From positions 1-7,325 of the forward strand of contig JAOACM010000223.1 in NCBI GenBank assembly GCA_026417845.1: a DNA stretch of 7,325 nt, written 5' to 3'. The notes beneath the pieces are model-generated. The model searched no databases, had not been told where the DNA came from, and saw only the letters and a list, made by a program, of their open reading frames with translations. The first letter of the stretch is position 1; the number at the start of each line of letters is the position of its first letter. This DNA comes from Planctomycetota bacterium (GTDB lineage Bacteria > Planctomycetota > SZUA-567 > H5-PLA8 > CALKMO01). A program made the position numbers and the translations under genes. Below are positions 1-6,172 of the stretch, in pieces.

Positions 1-164
1 CGGTTGCGGCGGGCCCCTCAGTGCGGCCCGACCCGGCCGGTTGCGGCGGATGTCTCCGGGCAGACCGATCCTGCCATGCTGCGGACGGATATTCTGGCGG
101 CCGGTCCGGCCGGGAGGAGAAACGGCGCCGGGAGGGGGACGGGCGAGGCTGGAAGGAGGCGGCG
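1..164. other. Upstream region of the TPR gene, no gene assigned
   Basis: This stretch is GC-rich. The reading frame of the downstream TPR gene stays open to the window edge, but the peptide it would add (Arg, Gly and Ser rich, with no recognisable motif) does not look like protein, and the export signal of the TPR protein begins only at the ATG at 165. I see no end of a preceding gene that I can defend and no copy of the intergenic repeats found further on. The last bases hold a strong ribosome binding site, GGAAGGAGG at 151-159, five bases before the ATG. Confidence 0.4.
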
Positions 165-1637
165 ATGCATCGGCTGGCCATCGCGTTTTCCGCTCTCGCG
201 GCGATTCTTCCGATCTGCGCTTCCGGCACGCTTCCGGCCGGCGAGGGCGACGGGAACAGTGCGGCGGAAGTCGGGCGCGACAGGGTGGTCGAGGCGGCCG
301 GGGCGGCGGCAAGGCTGAAGGCCGGGCGCGAAGCCTGGGCGCGGGGCGATGCCATCGCCCGGGAGATAAAGGCGCTCGAGCGCTCCGGCGGACTCGAGGA
401 CGATGCGCTGGCCGCGAAGGCCGAAAAGATGGCCGCGGCCTATATGGAGGCCGAGCGGTTGCTGTCCGAAGCGGCCTCCGCCATGCCCGGCGAGGGGGCG
501 GCGGCTTTCGGTGAATTCCTGTACAGGCGGAAGAGGTTCCGCGAGGCTCGGACCGTCCTGGAAGGCGCCATAAAAGCCCTGGGCGCCGCGGAGGGCGGAG
601 AGAAGCAGGGGGCCGGCGCCGGGGAGGCCGCGAGGCTCCGCCTCCTGCTGGGGGGTACGCTGGAGCGGGCCGGACGGACGGAGGACGCCCTGAGGCTCTA
701 CCGCGAGGCCGCCGCCATCGCGCCGGAGGAGGCGGCCCCGTTCGAGCATATCGCGGCCGCGCTGGCGTTCCGCGGGGATTTCCGCGAGGCGCTCGATGAT
801 CTCGCGCGCGGCGGGGCGGCTGCGTCCGGGTCTCCGTTCGCCATGTACATCAGGGGGGTCTGTCTGGAGTCGCTCTGGCGCCTGAAGGAGGCTCAGGAGG
901 CCTACGGACGCGCCGGAGCCATGGCGGCGAAATCAGGGACCGGCGACCTCGCGGCGGCCTGTTCCGAGGCGGCAGAGCGGGTCGCGGCCGCCATCGCGAA
1001 GACCGACGCGAAGGCGTGGGAGCGGATCGAGGAGGCGTCCGCGCTCCTTGCGCACGGCGAGAAGCTGGCCGCCGGGGCGCAGGGCGACAGGAAAAAGCAC
1101 GAGGCCGCCATCCAGGCGCTCAAATCGGCGGTGGGGTTGTGGCCGCCGTTCGCCGCGGCGCATTACAGGCTGGGGGCGCTTTACCTCTCCGAAGAGCAAT
1201 ACGCCGCGGCCAGGAGCCATCTGGAGGCGGCGGCGCTGTACGAGCCCAGGCAGCCGGCCTATCTGAAGGCCCATGCGCAGGTTCTGCTGGCGCTGGGGCA
1301 GTTCGAAGAGGCGATCCGCGTCCTCGGGCGGCTGCTGATCCTCGACCCCGAGAGCGGCCCGGCCCATTTCGGCCTGGCCAGAGCGCACGGCCTGCTCAGG
1401 GCTTCGCCGCGCGATCTGGAGGTGGCGCTGATGGACCTGGATCGCGCCGGGCAGCTGGGCGTCGAAGTCCCGCCGCGGATGCGCGAACGGTTCCTGGAAG
1501 TTCTGGAGGAGCTGCGGGCCCGCGGGTCCGGCGGAGAGACCGCCCCGGAGCCTACAGGCCCCGCCGGAACGGAGCGGCACGGCCGGAGGGATGACATGCC
1601 GGCCGGGAGCGGGAGCGGAGGCGGAGGCGGGAAGTAG
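165..1637 (+). CDS. Exported TPR-repeat protein
   Basis: Predicted 490-residue protein made mostly of tetratricopeptide-type helical hairpins. I chose the ATG at 165 because GGAAGGAGG lies five bases upstream and the first residues (MHR, then a hydrophobic run LAIAFSALAAILPICA) look like a signal peptide, so the protein probably acts in the periplasm or at the cell surface. The cysteine at the end of the hydrophobic run is not in a canonical lipobox. TPR-like helix pairs are clearest at about residues 160-265 (ALRLYREAAAIAPEEA, then FREALDDLA) and 331-435 (AHYRLGALYLSEEQYAAARS, FEEAIRVLGRLLILDPES). An Ala/Glu-rich helical stretch precedes them, and the C-terminus is a Gly/Ser-rich tail. TPR domains generally mediate protein-protein contacts; no catalytic domain is visible. 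The partner and pathway cannot be told from the sequence. It is followed by a repeat-filled gap, not by a close operon partner. Confidence 0.85.
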   Translation: MHRLAIAFSALAAILPICASGTLPAGEGDGNSAAEVGRDRVVEAAGAAARLKAGREAWARGDAIAREIKALERSGGLEDDALAAKAEKMAAAYMEAERLLSEAASAMPGEGAAAFGEFLYRRKRFREARTVLEGAIKALGAAEGGEKQGAGAGEAARLRLLLGGTLERAGRTEDALRLYREAAAIAPEEAAPFEHIAAALAFRGDFREALDDLARGGAAASGSPFAMYIRGVCLESLWRLKEAQEAYGRAGAMAAKSGTGDLAAACSEAAERVAAAIAKTDAKAWERIEEASALLAHGEKLAAGAQGDRKKHEAAIQALKSAVGLWPPFAAAHYRLGALYLSEEQYAAARSHLEAAALYEPRQPAYLKAHAQVLLALGQFEEAIRVLGRLLILDPESGPAHFGLARAHGLLRASPRDLEVALMDLDRAGQLGVEVPPRMRERFLEVLEELRARGSGGETAPEPTGPAGTERHGRRDDMPAGSGSGGGGGK

Positions 1638-1651
1638 AGTCTGTCCGGAAG

Positions 1652-1781
1652 CAACTGTTTGCCGTGTCCGGGTGGCGGCTGCCATCTGCAGCGGCTTCGC
1701 TCTGACAGAGCAGCAGCGGCGCTACCGTAAATAAGGCCGCCATGTCGTTGCCCCCTGATATGTGGGCGCGGCAGACAATTG
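1652..1781 (+). repeat. Palindromic intergenic element, family 1 copy 1
   Basis: A 130-bp element starting 14 bases after the TPR stop. Its ends are imperfect inverted repeats: CAACTGTTTGCCGTG on the left, and CAATTGTCTGCCGCG read on the other strand from the right (12 of 15 positions agree). The interior aligns in order with the copy at 6173-6305, including the shared blocks TGTTTGCCG, a GCGGCT/GCGGGC segment, GGCGC[TC]ACCG[TC]AAAT, and an ATATG block close to the right end. The element contains no plausible gene. It is flanked by a direct repeat, GTCCGGAA at 1643-1650 and 1783-1790, which could be a target duplication or part of the second repeat family. Confidence 0.7.
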
Positions 1782-1782
1782 C

Positions 1783-1932
1783 GTCCGGAAACTTCCGGTC
1801 ACGAAGTCGGGATCGCGGAGCCGCAAGCTTCGCGGCGGCAGATTTCAGGGCAGACTCTCAGAGCCCGTCAAAAACTTCCTGCCGGGCGGTGCGGACGCTG
1901 AGCGTACAGCTGAGCGCCGGAGGTTTCCGGAC
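1783..1932. repeat. Inverted-repeat element, family 2 copy 1
   Basis: GTCCGGAAACTTCCGG at 1783-1798 is matched by its inverted copy CCGGAGGTTTCCGGAC at 1917-1932 (15 of 16 positions), giving a roughly 150-bp element with inverted ends immediately after family 1 copy 1. A third, weaker version of the end motif sits inside at 1864-1889 (CCCGTCAAAAACTTCCTG, then CCGGGCGG). The interior carries GCTGAGCGTACA near 1898, a block also seen in reverse inside the element at 4305-4383. Nothing in it looks coding, although a reading frame continuous with the downstream DHH gene runs through part of it. Confidence 0.5.
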
Positions 1933-2013
1933 AGGTTTTCAGAGGCCGGATGCGCCGGGTCGGCCGGCCGCGGGAAACCGGGTGCATCCGGGGATATTAT
2001 CGGGAGAGGCAGG

Positions 2014-3117
2014 ATGGCCGTATCTCCAGCCGCGGCGTGCATGCGGGCGATCCTGAAAGCCCGGGACGTGCTCGTGGTGGCCCACGAACGCCCGGACCCG
2101 GATTGCTACGGCACCCAGATAGCGCTCGTCTGCGCGCTCCGGGACCGCGTGCCGCGGATACACGCCATCTCACACAGCCCGCCCCCCCTGCGGTTTCCGC
2201 GCGAGGCGGGAGTATGGGTGGTGGAAAGTTACAGGCCCGGCCGCATCCTTTCCGCCGACTGCATCGTGGCGGTGGATACCGCCGACCTGTCGCGCCTCGG
2301 CAGCATGGCGAACGACCTGCCCCGCGGCGTCCCGATTGTGAACATAGATCACCACCCGTCCAACACGATGTTCGGCACCGTCAACTGGGTTGACCCCCGC
2401 GCCTCGTCGGTGGGCGAGATGGTCTATCTGATGCTGAAGCAGGCAAAAATCCCGATCCCCCCGGAGGCCGTGCGCGCGCTTTACGCCGCCATCGTCTCCG
2501 ATACAGGCCGCTTCTCGTATTCGAACACCACTCCCGGGGCCATGCGGGCGGCTGCCGAACTGATCGAAAGCGGAGCGAGCCCCGAGGCGACGTGGCTGGG
2601 GCTGTACATGAACCGCTCGATGGCTGAGATAGAGCTGGAGAATCGCGCCCGGGCCAGTCTCGAGACTCGCCTCGGAGGCTCGGTGGCGGCGATAAGCCTG
2701 TCAGCGGCCGATTTTCGCGAGCTGGGCCTCGGCCCGGAGGCGACCCAGGAGTTCGCCACCATACCGCTGACGCTGAAAGATGTCGCCATCGCGATATATT
2801 TCTACGAGATAGACGGGGGACGGAGAACCAAGGTCAGTTTGCGGTCGGTCGGACGGATACGGGTGGACCGGCTGGCAATGAGGTTCGGCGGCGGAGGCCA
2901 TGAGAAGGCGGCCGGCTGCGTGCTGGACGGACCGCTGGCAGCTGCGAAGCGCGCGTTTCTGCGCGCCGTCGGCAGGCATCTGGTGAGTGAGATCATTCCC
3001 GGCCCGGCGCAGGACCGGAATGCCGCGCGGGGCGGGGACGGGGCGGAGAAAAGGCCGGACGGAGAGGCGCGCGAAAGGGGCGGGGCGGGCCATGTCCGGA
3101 AGAAGCGCGGCGGATAG
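2014..3117 (+). CDS. nrnA: DHH/DHHA1 phosphoesterase, NrnA-like
   Basis: Predicted 367-residue cytoplasmic enzyme of the DHH phosphoesterase family, most like the bifunctional oligoribonuclease/pAp phosphatase NrnA, which degrades short RNA oligomers and 3'-phosphoadenosine 5'-phosphate. The metal-binding motifs are in order: HERPDPDCYG (H24, D28, D30), AVDTAD (D88), NIDHHPSN (D112, H113, H114) and IVSDTGRFSY (D163). The C-terminal DHHA1 substrate domain is shown by GGGGHEKAAG at 292-301. The ATG at 2014 is preceded by GGGAGAGG; the frame is open further upstream, but that stretch is repeat sequence without family motifs. The last 40 or so residues are a charged Arg/Gly-rich tail beyond the usual end of the family, which is commonly 310-340 residues. 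The first motif reads PDPDCYG where PDGDALG is typical. A c-di-AMP or other nucleotide phosphodiesterase role in the same family cannot be excluded. Confidence 0.9.
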   Translation: MAVSPAAACMRAILKARDVLVVAHERPDPDCYGTQIALVCALRDRVPRIHAISHSPPPLRFPREAGVWVVESYRPGRILSADCIVAVDTADLSRLGSMANDLPRGVPIVNIDHHPSNTMFGTVNWVDPRASSVGEMVYLMLKQAKIPIPPEAVRALYAAIVSDTGRFSYSNTTPGAMRAAAELIESGASPEATWLGLYMNRSMAEIELENRARASLETRLGGSVAAISLSAADFRELGLGPEATQEFATIPLTLKDVAIAIYFYEIDGGRRTKVSLRSVGRIRVDRLAMRFGGGGHEKAAGCVLDGPLAAAKRAFLRAVGRHLVSEIIPGPAQDRNAARGGDGAEKRPDGEARERGGAGHVRKKRGG

Positions 3118-3168
3118 AACCGTGGTCCGTATGAGGCTTTGTCGCTTAAAGGCCTGGCGCCCCGATGG

Positions 3169-3294
3169 CAATTGTCTGCCGCGCTCAGGCGACAGCTGCC
3201 GTTTATGGCGGTGCGCCCGGACGCGGCAGCGGCGGCGCTGCTATGCTCCGCCCCGCCTGCTGTCCCCCGACGTGCCGGCGCAGGCGGGCAATAG
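3169..3294 (+). repeat. Palindromic intergenic element, family 1 copy 2
   Basis: A 126-bp copy in the gap after the DHH gene. The left end CAATTGTCTGCCGCG is nearly identical to the inverted right end of copy 1. The right end, GCAGGCGGGCAATAG, is its diverged inverted partner. The interior block GGCGGTGCGCCCGGACG corresponds to GGCGGTGCGTCCGAACG in the copy at 6173-6305. The surrounding gap (3118-3504) holds no gene that I can support. Confidence 0.65.
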
Positions 3295-3303
3295 CCCCTG
3301 GAT

Positions 3304-3319
3304 GAGCAATGGGTTGCTC
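3304..3319. other. Perfect short hairpin
   Basis: GAGCAA and TTGCTC form a perfect six-base stem around a TGGG loop, ten bases beyond family 1 copy 2. There is no T-run after it, so it is not a standard intrinsic terminator. It may be part of a longer, decayed repeat. Confidence 0.35.
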
Positions 3320-3504
3320 GCGACGCCCCGGCGATGGCATTTGCGCGCGACGTATTGTTCTGCACAGTCTTGTAACGCACAGAAGCCCCCGTCGCAGCGG
3401 ATGGGATGAGCGGAGCCGGATGTGCGGAGGCGGGACGCGCGGCTGGTGCCGCGGGCGGCTTCCGGCAGGGAAACGCGGAGAAAGAAGAAAGGGGAGCGCC
3501 TGAG

Positions 3505-4134
3505 ATGGCGGTTCTGGTGGAAATGCCCAAGGCGAACGAAAACATGACCGAGGGGACGGTCGGGCGGTGGCTGGTGGCCGAGGGGGAGCGCGTCGAGGTC
3601 GAGACGATGCTGGTGGAGATAATCACCGACAAGGCGGTCTTCGAGCTTCCGTCGCCGGCCGCCGGCGTGCTGCTCAGGCAGGTCGCCCCGGAACGTTCGG
3701 TCGTGCCCGTCGGTTACGTGATCGCGATAATCGGCGCGGAGGGGGAGGCGGCGCCGGATGTGAGCGATATGAATCGGCGGATAATGGCGGAGCATGCGGC
3801 GGCGATGGGAGCCGCTCCGGCCGCTCCTTCCGCCCCTTCCGGGCCTTCCGGTCGCGGCGGCTCCGGTCTGCCGGGCGGTGGATCGCCGGCCGTGACCTCC
3901 GGCGGTCCGGGCCGCCAGGCGGACGGCGACGCGGCCGCGGCGGGCCGGCAGACGGCCAGTCCCGTGGCCGAAGGCGGGCTGCCGATGGTGCGCGCGACCC
4001 CGGCGGCGCGCAGGGTCGCGAAGGAGCTGGGCGTGGACCTGCTGGAAGTTCAGAAGTCCATCGGCTTCGACAGACCCGTGGGCGAGGCGGATGTCAGGGC
4101 ATTCGCGGCGCGCTCCGGCGGGAGCGCCGGATAA
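3505..4134 (+). CDS. Lipoyl and E3-binding domain protein lacking the E2 catalytic domain
   Basis: Predicted 209-residue protein with the front half of a 2-oxoacid dehydrogenase E2 subunit. Residues 1 to about 82 are a lipoyl/biotinyl domain, with the attachment lysine K43 in IITDKAVFE; the ETDKA-type context is typical of lipoyl rather than biotinyl carriers. Residues 85-160 are a flexible linker rich in Ala, Pro, Gly and Ser. Residues 163 to about 200 (RATPAARRVAKELGVDL, then GEADVRAF) match the peripheral-subunit-binding domain that holds the E3 lipoamide dehydrogenase. An E2 acyltransferase core of about 230 residues with an HxxxDG motif should follow but is absent: the frame stops and the next 350 bases are repeats. 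The ATG at 3505 has GGGGAG eight bases upstream. It could be a standalone E3-binding/lipoyl carrier (compare protein X) or an E2 truncated by rearrangement. The conserved residues and good ribosome binding site favour a working gene. Confidence 0.85.
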   Translation: MAVLVEMPKANENMTEGTVGRWLVAEGERVEVETMLVEIITDKAVFELPSPAAGVLLRQVAPERSVVPVGYVIAIIGAEGEAAPDVSDMNRRIMAEHAAAMGAAPAAPSAPSGPSGRGGSGLPGGGSPAVTSGGPGRQADGDAAAAGRQTASPVAEGGLPMVRATPAARRVAKELGVDLLEVQKSIGFDRPVGEADVRAFAARSGGSAG

Positions 4135-4137
4135 CCC

Positions 4138-4173
4138 GGCCGGCATGCGGCTGGCGGATGCCGGCCCGGCTTT
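4138..4173 (+). terminator. Candidate hairpin terminator after the lipoyl gene
   Basis: Three bases after the stop codon, GGCCGGCAT at 4138-4146 and ATGCCGGCC at 4158-4166 form a perfect nine-base stem with an 11-base loop. Only a short TTT follows, at 4171-4173. The position is right for a transcript end, but the weak T-run means it could instead protect the 3' end or be decayed repeat. Confidence 0.4.
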
Positions 4174-4228
4174 CCGCGTAGCCGCGCGCGGGCCGGAGCA
4201 GAGACCAGGCGCCGGCGGCGCACTCCCG

Positions 4229-4439
4229 GTTATCTGCCGCATACGGGTTACGGCTGCTTATTTGCAGCAGTACGCTCGAACGGGGCAAATGGCGCCGCAA
4301 TTAAAGCCTGTACGAAAACCTGCGGCGCGGAGCTTATACGCTCAGCGATCCCCGCAGTCCGGCGTGGGAGTTTCGGACAGGCTCCAGGCGGATACGCCCA
4401 GACGTTGCGCCGGCGACATATGGGCGCGGCGGATGGTCG
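4229..4439 (+). repeat. Palindromic intergenic element, family 1 copy 3, interrupted
   Basis: The left part, from GTTATCTGCCGC through TATTTGCAGCAGTACGCTCG to GGCGCCGCAATTAAAG, aligns with the left halves of the other copies. The right part, from about 4384 (CGCCCAGACGTTGCGCC, then GACATATGGGCGCGGC), aligns with CGCCATGTCGTTGCCCCC and GATATGTGGGCGCGGC in copy 1. The two halves are separated by the 79-bp inverted-repeat element at 4305-4383. Without that insert the copy is about 132 bp, the family length. Confidence 0.6.
4305..4383. repeat. Inverted-repeat element, family 2 copy 2, nested in family 1
   Basis: AGCCTGTACGAAA at 4305-4317 pairs with TTTCGGACAGGCT at 4371-4383 (12 of 13 positions), bounding a 79-bp segment. 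The end motif matches family 2 copy 1 (CCTGTCCGGAAAC). The interior TTATACGCTCAGCG is the reverse complement of a block in that copy (CGCTGAGCGTACA), with one mismatch in the overlap. The segment interrupts family 1 copy 3. Confidence 0.55.
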
Positions 4440-4488
4440 CACGCGCTCAGGAACGCAACTCCGGTTCGCGGGGAAACGGACGCTATCT

Positions 4489-4872
4489 ATGATCGTCGGC
4501 ACAGGCGCGGACCTCGTAGAGATCGAACGGATACGCGGCGTCTACGAACGCCACGGGGAGCGATTCCTCAGCCGGGTGCTGACCGGACGCGAGCGGGAAT
4601 ACTGCCTGCGCCACCGGGATCCGGCGCCGCGGCTGGCCGGCAGATGGGCGGCGAAGGAGGCCGCGATGAAAGCCCTCGGCACGGGCCTGTCCGGCGGCGT
4701 ATCGTGGCGCGACTTCGAGATACTGCCGGACGCGCGCGGCAGGCCGGAACTCAGACTGTCCGGGAAAGCCGCCGAGCTTGCCGCAGCGATGGGGGCGGAG
4801 AGGTACCACGTCACGATAACGCATTCGCGGGACGCCGCCTTCGCCAGCGTGATCTTCGAGGATGGGCGGTGA
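4489..4872 (+). CDS. acpS: Holo-[acyl-carrier-protein] synthase
   Basis: Predicted 127-residue cytoplasmic enzyme that transfers the 4'-phosphopantetheine arm of CoA to a serine on apo-acyl carrier protein, activating it for fatty acid synthesis (EC 2.7.8.7). The family signature is complete: IVGTGADLVEIERI at the N-terminus with the Mg-binding D8, then RFLSRVLTGREREYC, WAAKEAAMKALGTG with E57, and the C-terminal ITHSRDAAFASVIFE strand. Length and order fit the short AcpS type. The ATG at 4489 opens directly on the conserved IVGTG motif; the ribosome binding site is weak (GGGGAAACGGA some bases upstream). The next gene starts 67 nt after the stop and encodes a ketopantoate reductase, which supplies the CoA pathway, so the two are probably co-transcribed. 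Confidence 0.96.
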   Translation: MIVGTGADLVEIERIRGVYERHGERFLSRVLTGREREYCLRHRDPAPRLAGRWAAKEAAMKALGTGLSGGVSWRDFEILPDARGRPELRLSGKAAELAAAMGAERYHVTITHSRDAAFASVIFEDGR

Positions 4873-4875
4873 CCG

Positions 4876-4889
4876 TCCGCCGCGGCGGA
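4876..4889. other. 14-bp perfect palindrome between acpS and panE
   Basis: TCCGCCGCGGCGGA is its own reverse complement and lies four bases after the acpS stop. It could be an operator-like site or a small hairpin in the acpS-panE transcript. In DNA this GC-rich a 14-base palindrome built only of G/C triplets may be chance. Confidence 0.25.
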
Positions 4890-4939
4890 GGAGGCCGGGC
4901 AGCGGGCGGGGAGGGAGGGATTCCGCCGGGGGAGCTGAG

Positions 4940-6022
4940 ATGGTTTCGCGGAAAACTTCGAAGGCTTCGCCGGACGCCGTCCGGTTCGGATCCGTCACGG
5001 TATTCGGCGCCGGGGCGCTCGGGATGTTCCTCGGCGCCCGTCTGTCCCGCGTGCTGCCGGTTACGCTCGCAGGGCGGCGCGTGCACATCGAGGCGATCAG
5101 GCAGCGCGGCGTGCTCGTCGGCGGCATCGGAGCCAGGGCCGGAACGGGCAGCAGGGGCGGAGTCGGCAGCAGAGTCGGAGTCAGCAGCAGGAACGGAATC
5201 CGCGACAGGGACGGGCTGGGCGACGGGGACGGGACAGGCGGCGGCGGGCGCGAGGCATACAGGGTCTTCCGCGCCGAAGAGACCTGCCCGCCGATCGAAC
5301 CCGGCGCCCTGTGTCTGGTCTGCGTAAAGGCTTACGATGTCGGGAAAGCCGCGCGCATCCTGGCGGAGGCCGGGGCTGCGCGTGCAGCGGCCGCCATCGT
5401 CTTCCTCCAGAACGGCATCGGATTCGAGGATGAGGCCGCGGGTGCGCTCGGAGGCGCTGCGCGCATGGCGACCGCGGTCTGCCACACAGGCGCAACGGTC
5501 GCCGGTCCCGGCATGGTGGACGGCTGGGGCGGCGAGATGCTCTGCGAAGATACCGCAGCCGGCCGCGCTTTCGCCGGCCTGCTCATCAGGGCCGGACTGG
5601 AGGCCCGGATCTGCCGCGACATAAAGCGCGAACGATGGAAGAAAATCGCCATGAACTGCGCGCTGAACCCCCTGACGGCCATCCTTGGCGTGCGCAACCG
5701 CCTGACGATAGTCCCGGAGCTGAGGTCCGTTCGCGCGGCGGTCATCGGCGAGTGCGCGGCCGTGGCGGCGAAGATGGGCGTACGCCTCGCGCCCCGCCCG
5801 CTCCTGACCGAACTGGAGGCCCGCGCCTCCGCTTCCAACAACGTGAACTCGATGCTCCAGGACATCCTCGCCGGCAGGCGCACCGAGGTGGATTACCTGA
5901 ACGGATTTTTCGAACGCCAGGGGCCGCGCCTCGGCGTCCGCTGCCCGGTAAACTCCGCTCTGGCGGCAATCATCAGGGCGATATCGGCCGGGCGCATGGG
6001 CTGGAGGCCGCCGGCCCTCTGA
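4940..6022 (+). CDS. panE: 2-dehydropantoate 2-reductase (ketopantoate reductase)
   Basis: Predicted 360-residue NADPH-dependent enzyme reducing ketopantoate to pantoate for pantothenate and CoA synthesis (EC 1.1.1.169). The Rossmann motif is VFGAGALG near the N-terminus, followed by the expected VCVKAYDV (K130), FLQNGIG, WKKIAMNCALNPLTA (residues 233-247, containing a lysine and asparagines expected at the active site) and NNVNSMLQDILAGRRTEVDY from about residue 300. The ATG at 4940 has GGGGGAG five bases upstream; the in-frame ATG at 4862 lies inside acpS and adds no family sequence. The protein is longer than the usual roughly 300 residues because of a short N-terminal extension and a 42-residue Gly/Arg/Ser/Asp repeat insert (residues 62-103) in the NADP-binding domain. 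All catalytic motifs survive, so I expect an active enzyme. Paralogues of this family act on other 2-oxo acids, so the substrate is inferred. Confidence 0.92.
   Translation: MVSRKTSKASPDAVRFGSVTVFGAGALGMFLGARLSRVLPVTLAGRRVHIEAIRQRGVLVGGIGARAGTGSRGGVGSRVGVSSRNGIRDRDGLGDGDGTGGGGREAYRVFRAEETCPPIEPGALCLVCVKAYDVGKAARILAEAGAARAAAAIVFLQNGIGFEDEAAGALGGAARMATAVCHTGATVAGPGMVDGWGGEMLCEDTAAGRAFAGLLIRAGLEARICRDIKRERWKKIAMNCALNPLTAILGVRNRLTIVPELRSVRAAVIGECAAVAAKMGVRLAPRPLLTELEARASASNNVNSMLQDILAGRRTEVDYLNGFFERQGPRLGVRCPVNSALAAIIRAISAGRMGWRPPAL
5123..5248 (+). repeat. Seven-unit 18-bp in-frame tandem repeat within panE
   Basis: Seven consecutive 18-bp units, each beginning GG, for example GGAACGGGCAGCAGGGGC (5141-5158), GGAGTCGGCAGCAGAGTC (5159-5176) and GGAGTCAGCAGCAGGAAC (5177-5194). 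Each encodes six residues of the form G-[IVTL]-x-[ASDG]-[RG]-x: GIGARA, GTGSRG, GVGSRV, GVSSRN, GIRDRD, GLGDGD, GTGGGG. The unit length is a multiple of three, so copy changes keep the frame. The insert falls between the early Rossmann strands and the VCVKAYDV strand, most likely in a surface loop. Confidence 0.85.
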
Positions 6023-6024
6023 CA

Positions 6025-6154
6025 TAATTGTCTGCCCCCTCTCCAATATCGGGATACAGCGGATGGCGCACATTCGTTCGTGCTGCGCTGCTGTCGCTCC
6101 CCGGTTCGCGCGCGCCACCACTGGCAGCCGATGCCTGAGAGAGGCAAACATTTG
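6025..6154 (-). repeat. Palindromic intergenic element, family 1 copy 4, reverse orientation
   Basis: A 130-bp copy starting three bases after the panE stop. The ends are TAATTGTCTGCC and, read on the other strand, CAAATGTTTGCC (9 of 12 agree). Read in reverse it ends with CCCGATATTGG and GGGGCAGACAATTA, matching CCCTGATATGTGG and GCGGCAGACAATTG at the right end of copy 1, which sets its orientation. The right end also forms a small hairpin, GGCAAA-CA-TTTGCC. The middle is diverged from the other copies. Confidence 0.55.
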
Positions 6155-6172
6155 CCATCTGACGATCCCGCC

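Noticed and set aside
21..164. Upstream extension of the TPR protein from a GTG at 21
   Set aside because: It would bury the signal peptide, and the ATG at 165 has a much better ribosome binding site.
1762..2013. N-terminal extension of the DHH protein
   Set aside because: The frame is open, but the DNA is repeat sequence, no DHH family sequence is added, and a good ribosome binding site sits before the ATG at 2014.
4135..4488. Frameshifted E2 catalytic domain after the lipoyl gene
   Set aside because: No frame shows an acyltransferase HxxxDG motif or related sequence; the stretch is accounted for by a hairpin and two repeat elements.
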